47,541 bases of DNA from Chloroflexota bacterium (GTDB taxonomy: Bacteria > Chloroflexota > Anaerolineae > Aggregatilineales > Phototrophicaceae), in assembly GCA_011523705.1 (NCBI GenBank), contig WTGC01000047.1, forward strand, positions 1 through 47,541, read 5' to 3'. Position numbers and translations under genes: made by a program. Below, piece after piece: positions 35,123-42,954 of this stretch. The notes beneath the pieces were generated by a model. The model ran no database searches and was not told the origin of the DNA. It saw only the letters and a list, made by a program, of their open reading frames with translations. Numbering within the stretch: position 1 is the stretch's first letter; each line of letters starts with the position of its first letter.

Positions 35123-36184
35123 GTGACATTCACTATTATGGCGGAACCGCTCGAAGTCCTCGCGTGTGACAGCTTCACCGCGGCGGGCGCGCCCGATGAT
35201 ATTGCGGCCGCCGTCGCCCATTCGCTGGTGCTGACCAACCTGCTGGGGCATGACTCGCACGGCGTCTTGCGGGTCAAGCAATACATCAGCATGATTCGCC
35301 GGGGCATGATCCAGCCGGCAGAGCGACCGCGCATTCGCAAGCGCTTTGGCGCCACCGCAATGGTGACGCTCGGCTATGGCTTCGGGCAGATTGGAGCGCG
35401 TTTCGCTGCCGAGCTGGCGACCGAGATGGCGCGGGAGCATGGCATCGCGGCGGTATCGCTGGGGCAGACGACGCATGTCGGGCGGCTGGGCGAGTGGACG
35501 GGGATGATCGCGGCGCAAGGGCTGATCGCTATTGGCTTCGCTGGCGGCGGATTTTCTCACGGTTTCGTCGCGCCTTATGGCGGGCGCGAGCGCCTATTCA
35601 GCACCAATCCCATGTCATTCGCCGTGCCTTGCGGCGATGAAGGCACGCTGCTGCTGGACTTCGCCACTTCAGGCGTGGCCCATGGCAAAGTCATGCTGGC
35701 GCAGTCCATAGGAGCGCCCGTGCCACAGGGCATGATGCTGGACAAAGCGGGACGCCCGACGACCGAGGCCGCCGATCTGGACGCGGGCGGCGTCTTGCTG
35801 CCGATGGGGCTGCACAAGGGTTCGGGCTTGTCGCTGATGATGGAGCTCATTCCCAATCTGCTGGCGGGCGACCGGCCGATGAGCGCGCCCGAATTTCACT
35901 TCGGCAATCCGGCGCTGTTCATGGCGCTGCTGCCGGAAGCCTTCGACGAAGCGACCGACTTCGCCATCCAGGTCGAGGCGCTGAAGGCGCGCGTCAAGGC
36001 GGTGAAGCCGGCAGCTGGTTTTGACGAGGTGCTGGTTCCTGGAGAGCCGGAAGCGCGCTCCTATGCGGAACGAGTGAACGAGGGCATTCCGCTGCCGGAT
36101 CAGGTATGGGCAGATCTGTGCGCGCTGGCGGAAGAGCTGGGGGTTTGTGTACCAATCGCACCCCCACCCCAAACCCCTCCCTGA
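35123..36184 (+). CDS. Malate/L-lactate dehydrogenase family protein (Ldh2 type)
   Basis: A 353-residue member of the YlbC/YiaK/Ldh2 NAD(P)-dependent oxidoreductase family. LTNLLGHDSHGVLRVKQY holds the conserved SHG motif with the catalytic His. GIAAVSLGQTTHVGRLGEWT, RLFSTNPMSFAVPC and LLDFATSGVAHGKVMLA are also typical. Members reduce 2-oxoacids such as oxaloacetate, pyruvate or 2,3-diketo-L-gulonate. AGGA 7 bases before the GTG at 35123 supports the start. The last codons (PIAPPPQTPP, stop at 36182) are read from a copy of the composite repeat, so the natural C-terminus has probably been replaced. Near the fucosidases it could oxidise a sugar-acid intermediate, which is inference. Confidence 0.9.
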   Translation: MTFTIMAEPLEVLACDSFTAAGAPDDIAAAVAHSLVLTNLLGHDSHGVLRVKQYISMIRRGMIQPAERPRIRKRFGATAMVTLGYGFGQIGARFAAELATEMAREHGIAAVSLGQTTHVGRLGEWTGMIAAQGLIAIGFAGGGFSHGFVAPYGGRERLFSTNPMSFAVPCGDEGTLLLDFATSGVAHGKVMLAQSIGAPVPQGMMLDKAGRPTTEAADLDAGGVLLPMGLHKGSGLSLMMELIPNLLAGDRPMSAPEFHFGNPALFMALLPEAFDEATDFAIQVEALKARVKAVKPAAGFDEVLVPGEPEARSYAERVNEGIPLPDQVWADLCALAEELGVCVPIAPPPQTPP

Positions 36185-36291
36185 CCGCCTGTGTCTACGC
36201 GGCGCATAAAGAGGGAGGGGCTTCTTCGCCTATATCGCATGCCTAGCTCCCCCTCTCCCCTTGTGGGAGAGGGGGCCGGGGGGTGAGGGGT
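36159..36291 (-). repeat. Composite intergenic repeat, complete copy 2
   Basis: In reverse orientation this copy has the same block order as 26244-26398: a C-rich hairpin end (perfect 10 bp stem at 36250-36274), then GCCCC-CCCTCTTTATGCGCCGC (36199-36221), GTAGACAC, and the G-rich tail. The tail forms the last codons of the Ldh2 gene on the plus strand. Confidence 0.78.
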
Positions 36292-36387
36292 AGAAAAGCC
36301 GCGATTGCACGACCCAGTACCGGACAAGCCTTACAAATGGTCACGTTGGATGAAGTATAGCAACTGAACGGGAAGGAGTTGCGAGAC

Positions 36388-37629
36388 ATGTATCAACCAA
36401 AACCGACAAAGGGCAATACCGACTGGTTCAGGCATGACCGCTTCGGCATGTTCATTCACTGGGGGCTCTACGCCCTGCCGGCGCGCCACGAGTGGGTGAA
36501 GAACCGTGAAGAACTGACCGACGAGCAATACGCGCCCTACTTCAAATACTTCAATCCGAAACGCTTCAATCCCGACCACTGGGCGGATCTGGCGCAGGCG
36601 GCCGGCATGAAGTACATGGTCATCACTTCCAAGCATCACGAAGGCTTCTGCCTCTGGGATTCGCAATACACCGATTACAAGGCGACCAACACGCCCTGGG
36701 GCAAAGACTTGTTGGGCGAAGTCGTGCGCGCGTTTCGCAGCCGCGGCCTCAAGGTCGGCTTCTACTATTCACTGATCGACTGGCATCATCCCGATTTCAC
36801 CGTCGATATGCGCCATTCGCAGCGCAACCACCCCGAGCGCGCGGCGCTGAATCAGGGCCGCGATATGAGCAAATACCGCAGCTACATGAAGACTCAGGTG
36901 CGCGAGCTGCTGACCAATTTCGGCAAGATTGATGTGATCTGGTACGACTTTTCCTACCCGGGTCCCGATGGCAAGGGGCGCGACGACTGGGACAGCGAGG
37001 GGCTGGAGACGCTCAGCCGGACGCTGCAGCCGGAGATCATCATCAACAACCGGCTGGACTTGCCCGCCTCAGCCGACATTTACACGCCGGAGCAATTCCA
37101 GCCGCGCGAGTGGGTGCATGTCGATGGCCAGCCGGTCGTCTGGGAGACCTGCCAGACCTTCAGCGGCTCCTGGGGCTATCATCGCGATGAAGCGACTTGG
37201 AAGAGCCCGGGCCAACTGATCCGCATGCTGGTCAACACGGTAGCGACCGGCGGCAACCTGCTGATGAACGTGGGTCCGACGGCGCTGGGCGAATTGGACA
37301 GCCGGGCGGAGGATGCGCTGGGCGTCTACCGCGATTGGATGACGCAGCATAGCGAGTCAATCTACGGCTGCACGGCCAGCGCCTTCACAGCGCCGCAAGA
37401 TTGCCGCCTGACGCAGAATGGCGAGCTGCTCTACGTGCATATATTCGCTTATCCCTTCCGCCATCTGCATATTGACGAGATCGGCAACCGCATCGAGTAC
37501 GCCGAGTTCTTGCATGATGGCAGCGAGATTCACTTTAGCGTGGATGATACTGGAACGGCGAGCCTGGAGTTGCCGGTGATTCAGCCGCGGAGTGAGGTGC
37601 CGGTGGTCAAGCTGTATTTGAAGGCCTAA
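36388..37629 (+). CDS. Alpha-L-fucosidase, GH29 (first copy)
   Basis: A 413-residue GH29 glycosidase that removes alpha-L-fucose with retention of configuration. FRHDRFGMFIHWGLYALPA is the classic N-terminal signature, AGMKYMVITSKHHEGFCLWD follows, and the nucleophile Asp is in VIWYDFSYPG. After the barrel comes NLLMNVGPTALGELDSRA and a short beta domain. No signal peptide is visible, so it probably acts on imported oligosaccharides. GGAAGGAG at 36371-36378 is 9 bases from the ATG at 36388; a TTG at 36379 directly abuts it and is less likely. The gap upstream holds the composite repeat. A second GH29 lies at 45502. Confidence 0.94.
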   Translation: MYQPKPTKGNTDWFRHDRFGMFIHWGLYALPARHEWVKNREELTDEQYAPYFKYFNPKRFNPDHWADLAQAAGMKYMVITSKHHEGFCLWDSQYTDYKATNTPWGKDLLGEVVRAFRSRGLKVGFYYSLIDWHHPDFTVDMRHSQRNHPERAALNQGRDMSKYRSYMKTQVRELLTNFGKIDVIWYDFSYPGPDGKGRDDWDSEGLETLSRTLQPEIIINNRLDLPASADIYTPEQFQPREWVHVDGQPVVWETCQTFSGSWGYHRDEATWKSPGQLIRMLVNTVATGGNLLMNVGPTALGELDSRAEDALGVYRDWMTQHSESIYGCTASAFTAPQDCRLTQNGELLYVHIFAYPFRHLHIDEIGNRIEYAEFLHDGSEIHFSVDDTGTASLELPVIQPRSEVPVVKLYLKA

Positions 37630-37651
37630 AATTCTGGCTCGGAAGAGAACA

Positions 37652-37737
37652 TTGTAGGGGCGACTCTGTGAGTCGCCCGCTGCGCCACTACCGCTCCGCA
37701 ATTGTGCAGCGGGCGACCTGATAGGTCGCCCCTACAA
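37652..37737. repeat. Nested double palindrome
   Basis: Two hairpins, GGGCGACT-CTGTG-AGTCGCCC (37658-37678) and GGGCGACCT-GAT-AGGTCGCCC (37711-37731), are framed by TTGTAGGGGCGAC (37652-37664) and its exact inverse (37725-37737). A second 12 bp inverted pair, GTCGCCCGCTGC and GCAGCGGGCGAC, lies at 37672-37683 and 37706-37717. It separates two convergent genes and may act as a terminator. Confidence 0.85.
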
Positions 37738-37744
37738 ATCCCAT

Positions 37745-39346
37745 CTAACCATCATACGCCACTTCCAGAAACTGATTGACGGCGACGTTCTGCAGCTGCT
37801 CTTCAATGCCATTGGGCCAGCGGATTCGTATCTCGCTGATGCCCGCCTCGCCCAAGCCGAAGTGCAATGCGGTGTCGTTGCCGGCGCCGAGGCTGGAGCC
37901 GCACTTCACTTCTTGCAGCAGCGTCCGTCCATCATCAGTTGTGACATAGACGCGCGCGCCGATGGCATCGCGGTTGATATCGCCGCCGCCGATGAGTCGG
38001 ATGTTGATCCAGTTGTTGGCTGCGCCTTCCGCGCCGGTGTTGCGATAGAGCGCGTAGCCTTCATTCCAGTTGCCCAGCACAAAATCGAGGAAGCCATCGC
38101 GATCATAATCGGCATAAGCCAAGCCCATGCTCGGCTTGAGGTCGACCAGCCAATCCTGCGGCGTGACATCAGCGAATGTGCCGTCGCCGCGATTCTTGAA
38201 TAAGAAATCGCGATATTCGAACATCATGCCTTCGGGACCGCTAAAGATATCAAATTGGATGAATTCGGTGGCGGTCAAGAAAAGATCGAGCCAGCTGTCA
38301 TTGTTGTAATCAAAGAACACAGTTCCCCAGCCGACCGCGCTGCTCGGACCCACCATGACGCCAGCCTCCTCGGCGACATCGTCAAAACTGCCGTCACCCT
38401 GGTTTTGCAGCAGAACCATGCCATTCACCATGTCGGAGAAATAAAAGTCCAGATCGAGGTCGTTGTCATAATCGCCGACGGCCAAACCCATACCATGGAT
38501 GAAGGTGCGCGCGCCCGCTTCAATCGAGACATCGCGCCAGCACCAGCCCCCGCAGCCCGGACCATCGTTGCGCCAGAGGATATTGCCGAGCATATTCTTG
38601 AACTGGTCGTTGACGACGTAGATATCGGGGTCGCCATCGTCATCATAATCGGTGAAGCTGGCGCTGAAGCCGGCGCCCAGCAGCAGGTGGTAATCCAGCA
38701 AGTGGGTGAGGTCTTCAAAGCTGCCGTCGCCGCGGTTGCGATAAAGCGTATCGCGGGCTTCGTCATGCTCGCGCGTGATATTTGGATCGCCGCATTCGGG
38801 GAAGCAAGACCAGTTGACGACATAGAGGTCAAGGAAGCTGTCGCCGTCGAAATCGCCCCAGGTCGCGGTGGTGCCCTTGCCCGCGTCGCCCACCCCAGCC
38901 TGCTCGGTGACATCGGAGAATCCAAGCCCGCCGTCATTGTGGAAGAGCGTATTGGCGCCGTGATTCAGCACGTAGAGATCGAGCCAGCCATCATTGTCGT
39001 AATCAGCCCAGACGGCGCCGCCGGTGTCGACATCGACCAGCGCGACTTGCGGCGTCAATTCCGAAACGGAGAACGTGCCGTCGCCATTGTTTTGGTAGAG
39101 CACGCTGGGGTCGCGATTGCCGGTGACGTAGAGATCAAGCCAGCCATCGCGGTCATAATCGCCCCAGGCTTGGCCGATGCCGAGATAGCCGGTGATAAAG
39201 TCGTCGTCGAATAGCTGCCAGTCGCCGCGGTGCGTCGCGCTGATGCCGGCCACATCGCTAACATCGACGAAGGGTTCGAGCTTGCCGATGCCTGCCAGAC
39301 AAAATACAGCGATTATGAGTATGGCGGTACGGGCAACGGACTTCAT
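37745..39346 (-). CDS. Exported FG-GAP repeat protein with ASPIC/UnbV domain
   Basis: A CRTAC1-like protein of 533 residues with an N-terminal signal segment (SVARTAILIIAVFCLAGIG). At least seven FG-GAP-type calcium-binding loops are visible: DYDRDGWLDLYV, DYDNDGWLDLYV, DFDGDSFLDLYV, DYDDDGDPDIYV, DYDNDLDLDFYF, DYNNDSWLDLFL and DYDRDGFLDFVL, forming a beta-propeller. The C-terminus is an ASPIC/UnbV domain (AIGARVYVTTDDGRTLLQEV, then SEIRIRWPNGIEEQLQNV). The role is probably calcium-dependent binding at the cell surface, perhaps to glycans. The ATG at 39346 begins a sensible leader; an ATG at 39373 adds nine residues, and neither has a clear Shine-Dalgarno. It follows the ABC genes with 38 bases between and may be in their operon. 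Confidence 0.88.
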   Translation of the reverse strand: MKSVARTAILIIAVFCLAGIGKLEPFVDVSDVAGISATHRGDWQLFDDDFITGYLGIGQAWGDYDRDGWLDLYVTGNRDPSVLYQNNGDGTFSVSELTPQVALVDVDTGGAVWADYDNDGWLDLYVLNHGANTLFHNDGGLGFSDVTEQAGVGDAGKGTTATWGDFDGDSFLDLYVVNWSCFPECGDPNITREHDEARDTLYRNRGDGSFEDLTHLLDYHLLLGAGFSASFTDYDDDGDPDIYVVNDQFKNMLGNILWRNDGPGCGGWCWRDVSIEAGARTFIHGMGLAVGDYDNDLDLDFYFSDMVNGMVLLQNQGDGSFDDVAEEAGVMVGPSSAVGWGTVFFDYNNDSWLDLFLTATEFIQFDIFSGPEGMMFEYRDFLFKNRGDGTFADVTPQDWLVDLKPSMGLAYADYDRDGFLDFVLGNWNEGYALYRNTGAEGAANNWINIRLIGGGDINRDAIGARVYVTTDDGRTLLQEVKCGSSLGAGNDTALHFGLGEAGISEIRIRWPNGIEEQLQNVAVNQFLEVAYDG

Positions 39347-39384
39347 ACGGCTAGTGATGGGACACACGCGCATGTTTGGCGAAT

Positions 39385-40272
39385 CTAGCCCTTGACGCCG
39401 GTGGTGGCGATGCCTTCGACGAAGTAGCGCTGGCCGAAGATGAAGATCAGCAGAACGGGTATTACCGCGATTGTCGCCACCGCCATCATCAGGTGCCACT
39501 CGGTGTTGCCGTAAGCGCCTTGATATTGGACCAGGCAAACCGGCAGCGTCTGAATATTCGGTGTGCGCAGATAGAGCAAGGGTCCGAAGAAGTTATTCCA
39601 GTTGCCGATGAAGGCGAAGATTGCAAGCGTCGCCAGCGCTGGCTTGGATAAGGGAATGAATATTTGCAGCAGGATGCGCGCATGCCCGGCGCCGTCGATC
39701 TTGGCGGCGTCGACCAACTCTTCCGGAATCGTCAGGAAGAATTGCCGCAGCAGGAAGATGAAGAAGGGCCAGCCAAACCAGGGCGGCACCATCAGCGGGA
39801 GATGGGTATCCAACCAGCCGAAGCGGTTGAATAGCACATACTGTGGTACCACCAGCGCTTCATTGGGCAGGAGCATGGTCGCCAGCACCAAAGCGAAGAA
39901 AAAGTTCTTGCCGCGCGCCTTCAAACGGGCGAAGGCATAAGCGGCCAAGGTGCAAGAAACCACATTCCCGATGATGTTGTTGATGGTGATCTTCAGCGAA
40001 TTCCAGGTGCAGGTGGTGAAATCAACATAACCGTGACCGTACCAGCCGTCGGGGAAATTCTGCCATTGGACAGTCTCCGGGATTAGCGTCGGCGGAAAAG
40101 CGAATACCTGCTTGAGCGGTTTGAGCGCGGTCGATACCATGACGAAGAATGGCAACATGAAAGCGATGCCGAGCGGCACCAGCAAGGCGAAGGTGAGCAT
40201 ATAGCCGATGGCGCGGCGCCCCTGAGTCGATTTGTACCAGGCGACGTCTTCTTTGCGTTTTCTCGTCGTCAT
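39385..40272 (-). CDS. Sugar ABC transporter permease (MalG/CUT1 type)
   Basis: An inner-membrane permease of 295 residues with about six helices. The EAA loop that contacts the ATPase is EELVDAAKIDGAGHARILLQ. It pairs with the upstream permease, whose stop overlaps its ATG by four bases (40269-40272). No ATPase gene is in this cluster; CUT1 systems commonly share one ATPase encoded elsewhere. In this island the imported sugar is likely fucose-containing, which is inference. Confidence 0.92.
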   Translation of the reverse strand: MTTRKRKEDVAWYKSTQGRRAIGYMLTFALLVPLGIAFMLPFFVMVSTALKPLKQVFAFPPTLIPETVQWQNFPDGWYGHGYVDFTTCTWNSLKITINNIIGNVVSCTLAAYAFARLKARGKNFFFALVLATMLLPNEALVVPQYVLFNRFGWLDTHLPLMVPPWFGWPFFIFLLRQFFLTIPEELVDAAKIDGAGHARILLQIFIPLSKPALATLAIFAFIGNWNNFFGPLLYLRTPNIQTLPVCLVQYQGAYGNTEWHLMMAVATIAVIPVLLIFIFGQRYFVEGIATTGVKG

Positions 40273-41183
40273 CCGGTGTCAGCCTCGTAATATACCCAGC
40301 GCCTGCCAACCCAGAACTGAACGCCCGTCAGCGCCATGAGAATGACAAACATAATCCAGGCAACCGCAGCGGCGATGCCCAATTGCAAGAAGATAAAGGC
40401 GTTCTCCCATAAGTACCAGATCAGGACGTTGCTGGATTCGCCCGGTCCGCCCTCAGTCATCACGCGAATCTCAGTGAAGTTCTGGAATGAACTCACGACA
40501 GAAATAATGATCACGAAGAAAAGCACCGGCGACAGCATCGGCAGCGTCACGTTTCGGAATTTCGCCCAATTGCCCGCGCCGTCGATTTCCGCCGACTCGT
40601 ACAATTCTTTCGGGACGCCCTGCAAGCCCGCCAGCAAAATAATCATGATCGGCCCGACCGAAAACATGCTCATCAAGATGAGCGACGGTTTGACCCAGGT
40701 CTTGCTGAATATCCAGGGCGGACCCTGGATGCCGATCTGCTTCAAGGTGTGATTGAGGATGCCAAGGCGCGGATTGAAAATCCAGATCCAGACCAGCGCC
40801 ACCGCCACGCCCGCGGTCACCGTCGGCAGATAATAGACGGCGCGAAAGAAGGCGATGCCCGGCACCTTTTGATTCAACAGTACCGCCAGCAGCAAGGCGA
40901 ATGACACGCCAAATACCACTCTCCCCACGACTATATAAAGCGTATTGCCGACTGAGGTCCAAAAGATTGGATCGTCAAATAGTTTGGCATAATTCTCCAG
41001 ACCGATGAATTGCAGATCGTCCAGCGAAATGCGCCAATCGGTGAAGCTCAAGCCCAGCATACCGAAGACCGGACCGGCGCTGAATACGACTAAGCCAATC
41101 AGCCAAGGCAAGATAAACAAATAAAAGATGCGCTCTTCGCGCTTGGCGCTCGCTGAAATAGGACGCGATTTCCGTTTAAGCAT
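40269..41183 (-). CDS. Sugar ABC transporter permease (MalF/CUT1 type)
   Basis: A 304-residue permease with about six membrane helices. The first follows a basic N-terminus (FYLFILPWLIGLVVFSAGPV), and the EAA loop is KELYESAEIDGAGNWAKFRN. It is encoded directly downstream of the substrate-binding protein gene, 86 bases away, and overlaps the next permease gene by four bases (translational coupling). Confidence 0.92.
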   Translation of the reverse strand: MLKRKSRPISASAKREERIFYLFILPWLIGLVVFSAGPVFGMLGLSFTDWRISLDDLQFIGLENYAKLFDDPIFWTSVGNTLYIVVGRVVFGVSFALLLAVLLNQKVPGIAFFRAVYYLPTVTAGVAVALVWIWIFNPRLGILNHTLKQIGIQGPPWIFSKTWVKPSLILMSMFSVGPIMIILLAGLQGVPKELYESAEIDGAGNWAKFRNVTLPMLSPVLFFVIIISVVSSFQNFTEIRVMTEGGPGESSNVLIWYLWENAFIFLQLGIAAAVAWIMFVILMALTGVQFWVGRRWVYYEADTG

Positions 41184-41269
41184 CTATATGGCGCTCGTCG
41201 ATTGTGCCAACAGAATTGAGGGAGACCGTCGAAAGATCTCCCTCAAGTCGTGCAATCTAGGATACCGAA

Positions 41270-42583
41270 CTACATATCGGCGACTTCGTCGAGCGCAGCC
41301 TGCCCTTCTTCCTGAATGGCGGCGATCGCTTCGTCAACCGTGGTCTCGCCCAAGCGCAGCAGATCTGCTTCGCGAGTCAAAATGTTGCTGACCTGCGCGG
41401 CCGCCAGCGATTGGAATGGAGGACCGGTCACCGCGTAATCAAACATCGCTTCCAGGAAGTAACGCCCGCTGGGCGGCGCCGGATCCGACGACAACCAGGC
41501 TTCCAAGCCTTCCGGACGCGCTGGTGAACCGCGGCCCGAGAGACTCCACATGAAGATCATGCCTTCGAGTGAGAGGTATTCACGCAAGTAACGCCAAGCT
41601 ATATCCGGCTTGTCGCTGGTTGGCGTGATGCCATAACCACTGCCGAAGGCGCCGGTATAGCGCGAGCCGTCCGCGCCCATCGGCGTCGGCGCGACATCCC
41701 ATTCGAAATTGGCCAGCGCGCGCATGCTTGGCGTGCTCCAAGTGGCGATATGACCCATCGCGGCAACGCCAGCGCGGAAGGGCTGCGAGTTGGGGAATGC
41801 TTCCATCTCGGTGCCGCTTGCGCCCGCGTTTTCCACGTGCGTGAGGTTGTACCAGTGGTTGAGCGCCGCGCGAACTTCGGGCGTGTCCATGGTCATCTCA
41901 GACTCGTCTTCGTTCATATGGACGCCGCCCCAAGCGCCGGTGAAAAAGCCTCCACCGCCGTTGCCAAGATCCAGCCGTCCGTCCCAGCCCCAGACGCCCA
42001 TGTCGGGGTCGGTCAACTCGATGGCGGCGGCCGCCATATCTTCCATCGTCCAGTCTTCGCTAGGGTAATCCATGCCAGCGGCGTCAAACATGTCCTTGTT
42101 GTAGCCGAGGATGATCGGACCATGATCGTAGGGCAGCGCGTGGATGCGGCCGTCAACGCGATAGAGACGCACCGATTCTTCCCACATGCCGTCGACATTG
42201 AATTCTTCGTCGGCGGTCACGATGTCGTGGATGTCGATGATGATGCCCTCATGCGCCCAGGGCGTGGCGCGGCTGCCATGTACGTAAATGATATCGGGCA
42301 AGGTGCCGGCGGCCGCCCAAGCGGGCACGACGTTGTTGTGATCAGCCCAGGTATTGTAAGTGATGGCAACCTTGATATCCGGATGCCGCTCCATGAAGCC
42401 TTCATCGTATTCGGCCTGGCGCGGGCGGAAGGCCGCTTCCCAGTGACGGCCAAAAGTCAGCTCAACCTGGTCTTGCGCGGCGGCGATGCTGCTCAATGGT
42501 CCCAATCCCGCGAGCGCGGCGCCGGTGCTGGTCGCAGCTGTCAATTTAAGGAAATCACGCCGTGAAAGTTTTTCTGTACTCAT
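41270..42583 (-). CDS. Sugar ABC transporter substrate-binding protein, Tat-exported
   Basis: A 437-residue family 1 extracellular solute-binding protein. The N-terminus has a twin-arginine signal (S7-R8-R9-D-F-L-K in KLSRRDFLKLTAA, then a hydrophobic stretch and AQD cleavage region), so it is probably exported folded. The mature part has the carbohydrate-binding pattern: FMERHPDIKVAITYNTWADH, TLPDIIYVHGSR, and IHALPYDHGPIILGYNKDMF. Unlike lipoprotein SBPs it has no lipobox. AAAGGAAG upstream supports the ATG at 42583. It is the first gene of the transporter operon. Confidence 0.93.
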   Translation of the reverse strand: MSTEKLSRRDFLKLTAATSTGAALAGLGPLSSIAAAQDQVELTFGRHWEAAFRPRQAEYDEGFMERHPDIKVAITYNTWADHNNVVPAWAAAGTLPDIIYVHGSRATPWAHEGIIIDIHDIVTADEEFNVDGMWEESVRLYRVDGRIHALPYDHGPIILGYNKDMFDAAGMDYPSEDWTMEDMAAAAIELTDPDMGVWGWDGRLDLGNGGGGFFTGAWGGVHMNEDESEMTMDTPEVRAALNHWYNLTHVENAGASGTEMEAFPNSQPFRAGVAAMGHIATWSTPSMRALANFEWDVAPTPMGADGSRYTGAFGSGYGITPTSDKPDIAWRYLREYLSLEGMIFMWSLSGRGSPARPEGLEAWLSSDPAPPSGRYFLEAMFDYAVTGPPFQSLAAAQVSNILTREADLLRLGETTVDEAIAAIQEEGQAALDEVADM

Positions 42584-42954
42584 GTCGCTTCCTTTCTACA
42601 CCAATATCTCGGACGAGAATTCGACTGCTAAATGGATCTCGCTGGCGGCACCTCCTTCAAACTGCCAATTGCAAGTCATCTGCGGCTAATACTTAAGCAA
42701 CCTTGCGCCGAAGCGGTTATGATTCGTATGGTAAACGAGGATTGGATTTTTGTCAAAGACCTATTGAACGCGCATTCGGTTGGGCTCTGCGCGATTGAAC
42801 CGGCGAAAACATGCCTTGCTCACGCGAGCGGACATGATTATCATCTTCAAAGCGCGTCAAGCGTAGTCGCGGTCAACGCAGGGCTGCGATGAGCTTGTCG
42901 CGGTTTTCTTGGGCGCGGGCGCATTTCGTTTCCCAGCTACTGTGCAGAAGAATT
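42584..42954. other. Divergent intergenic region between SBP and GroEL-like gene
   Basis: This 371-base gap contains a good promoter for the transporter operon (42728-42756, minus strand). I see no gene; a short open frame across 42632-42892 has no recognisable domain and overlaps the promoter. A promoter for the GroEL-like gene must lie near 42860-42940, but I see no clear hexamers. Confidence 0.6.
42728..42756 (-). promoter_or_regulatory. Predicted sigma-70 promoter of the sugar ABC operon
   Basis: On the minus strand, TTGACA (42756-42751) and TACCAT (42733-42728) are separated by 17 bases. The -35 is perfect and the -10 matches four of six. Transcription would start near 42721, about 138 bases ahead of the SBP start. 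Confidence 0.6.

Noticed and set aside
38255..39214. 319-codon plus-strand open frame opposite the FG-GAP gene
   Set aside because: It mirrors the Asp-rich FG-GAP repeats as Ile/Val-rich text and has no ribosome site or domain.
42632..42892. 86-codon open frame between the SBP and GroEL-like genes
   Set aside because: It overlaps the predicted promoter, has no domain and no ribosome site.
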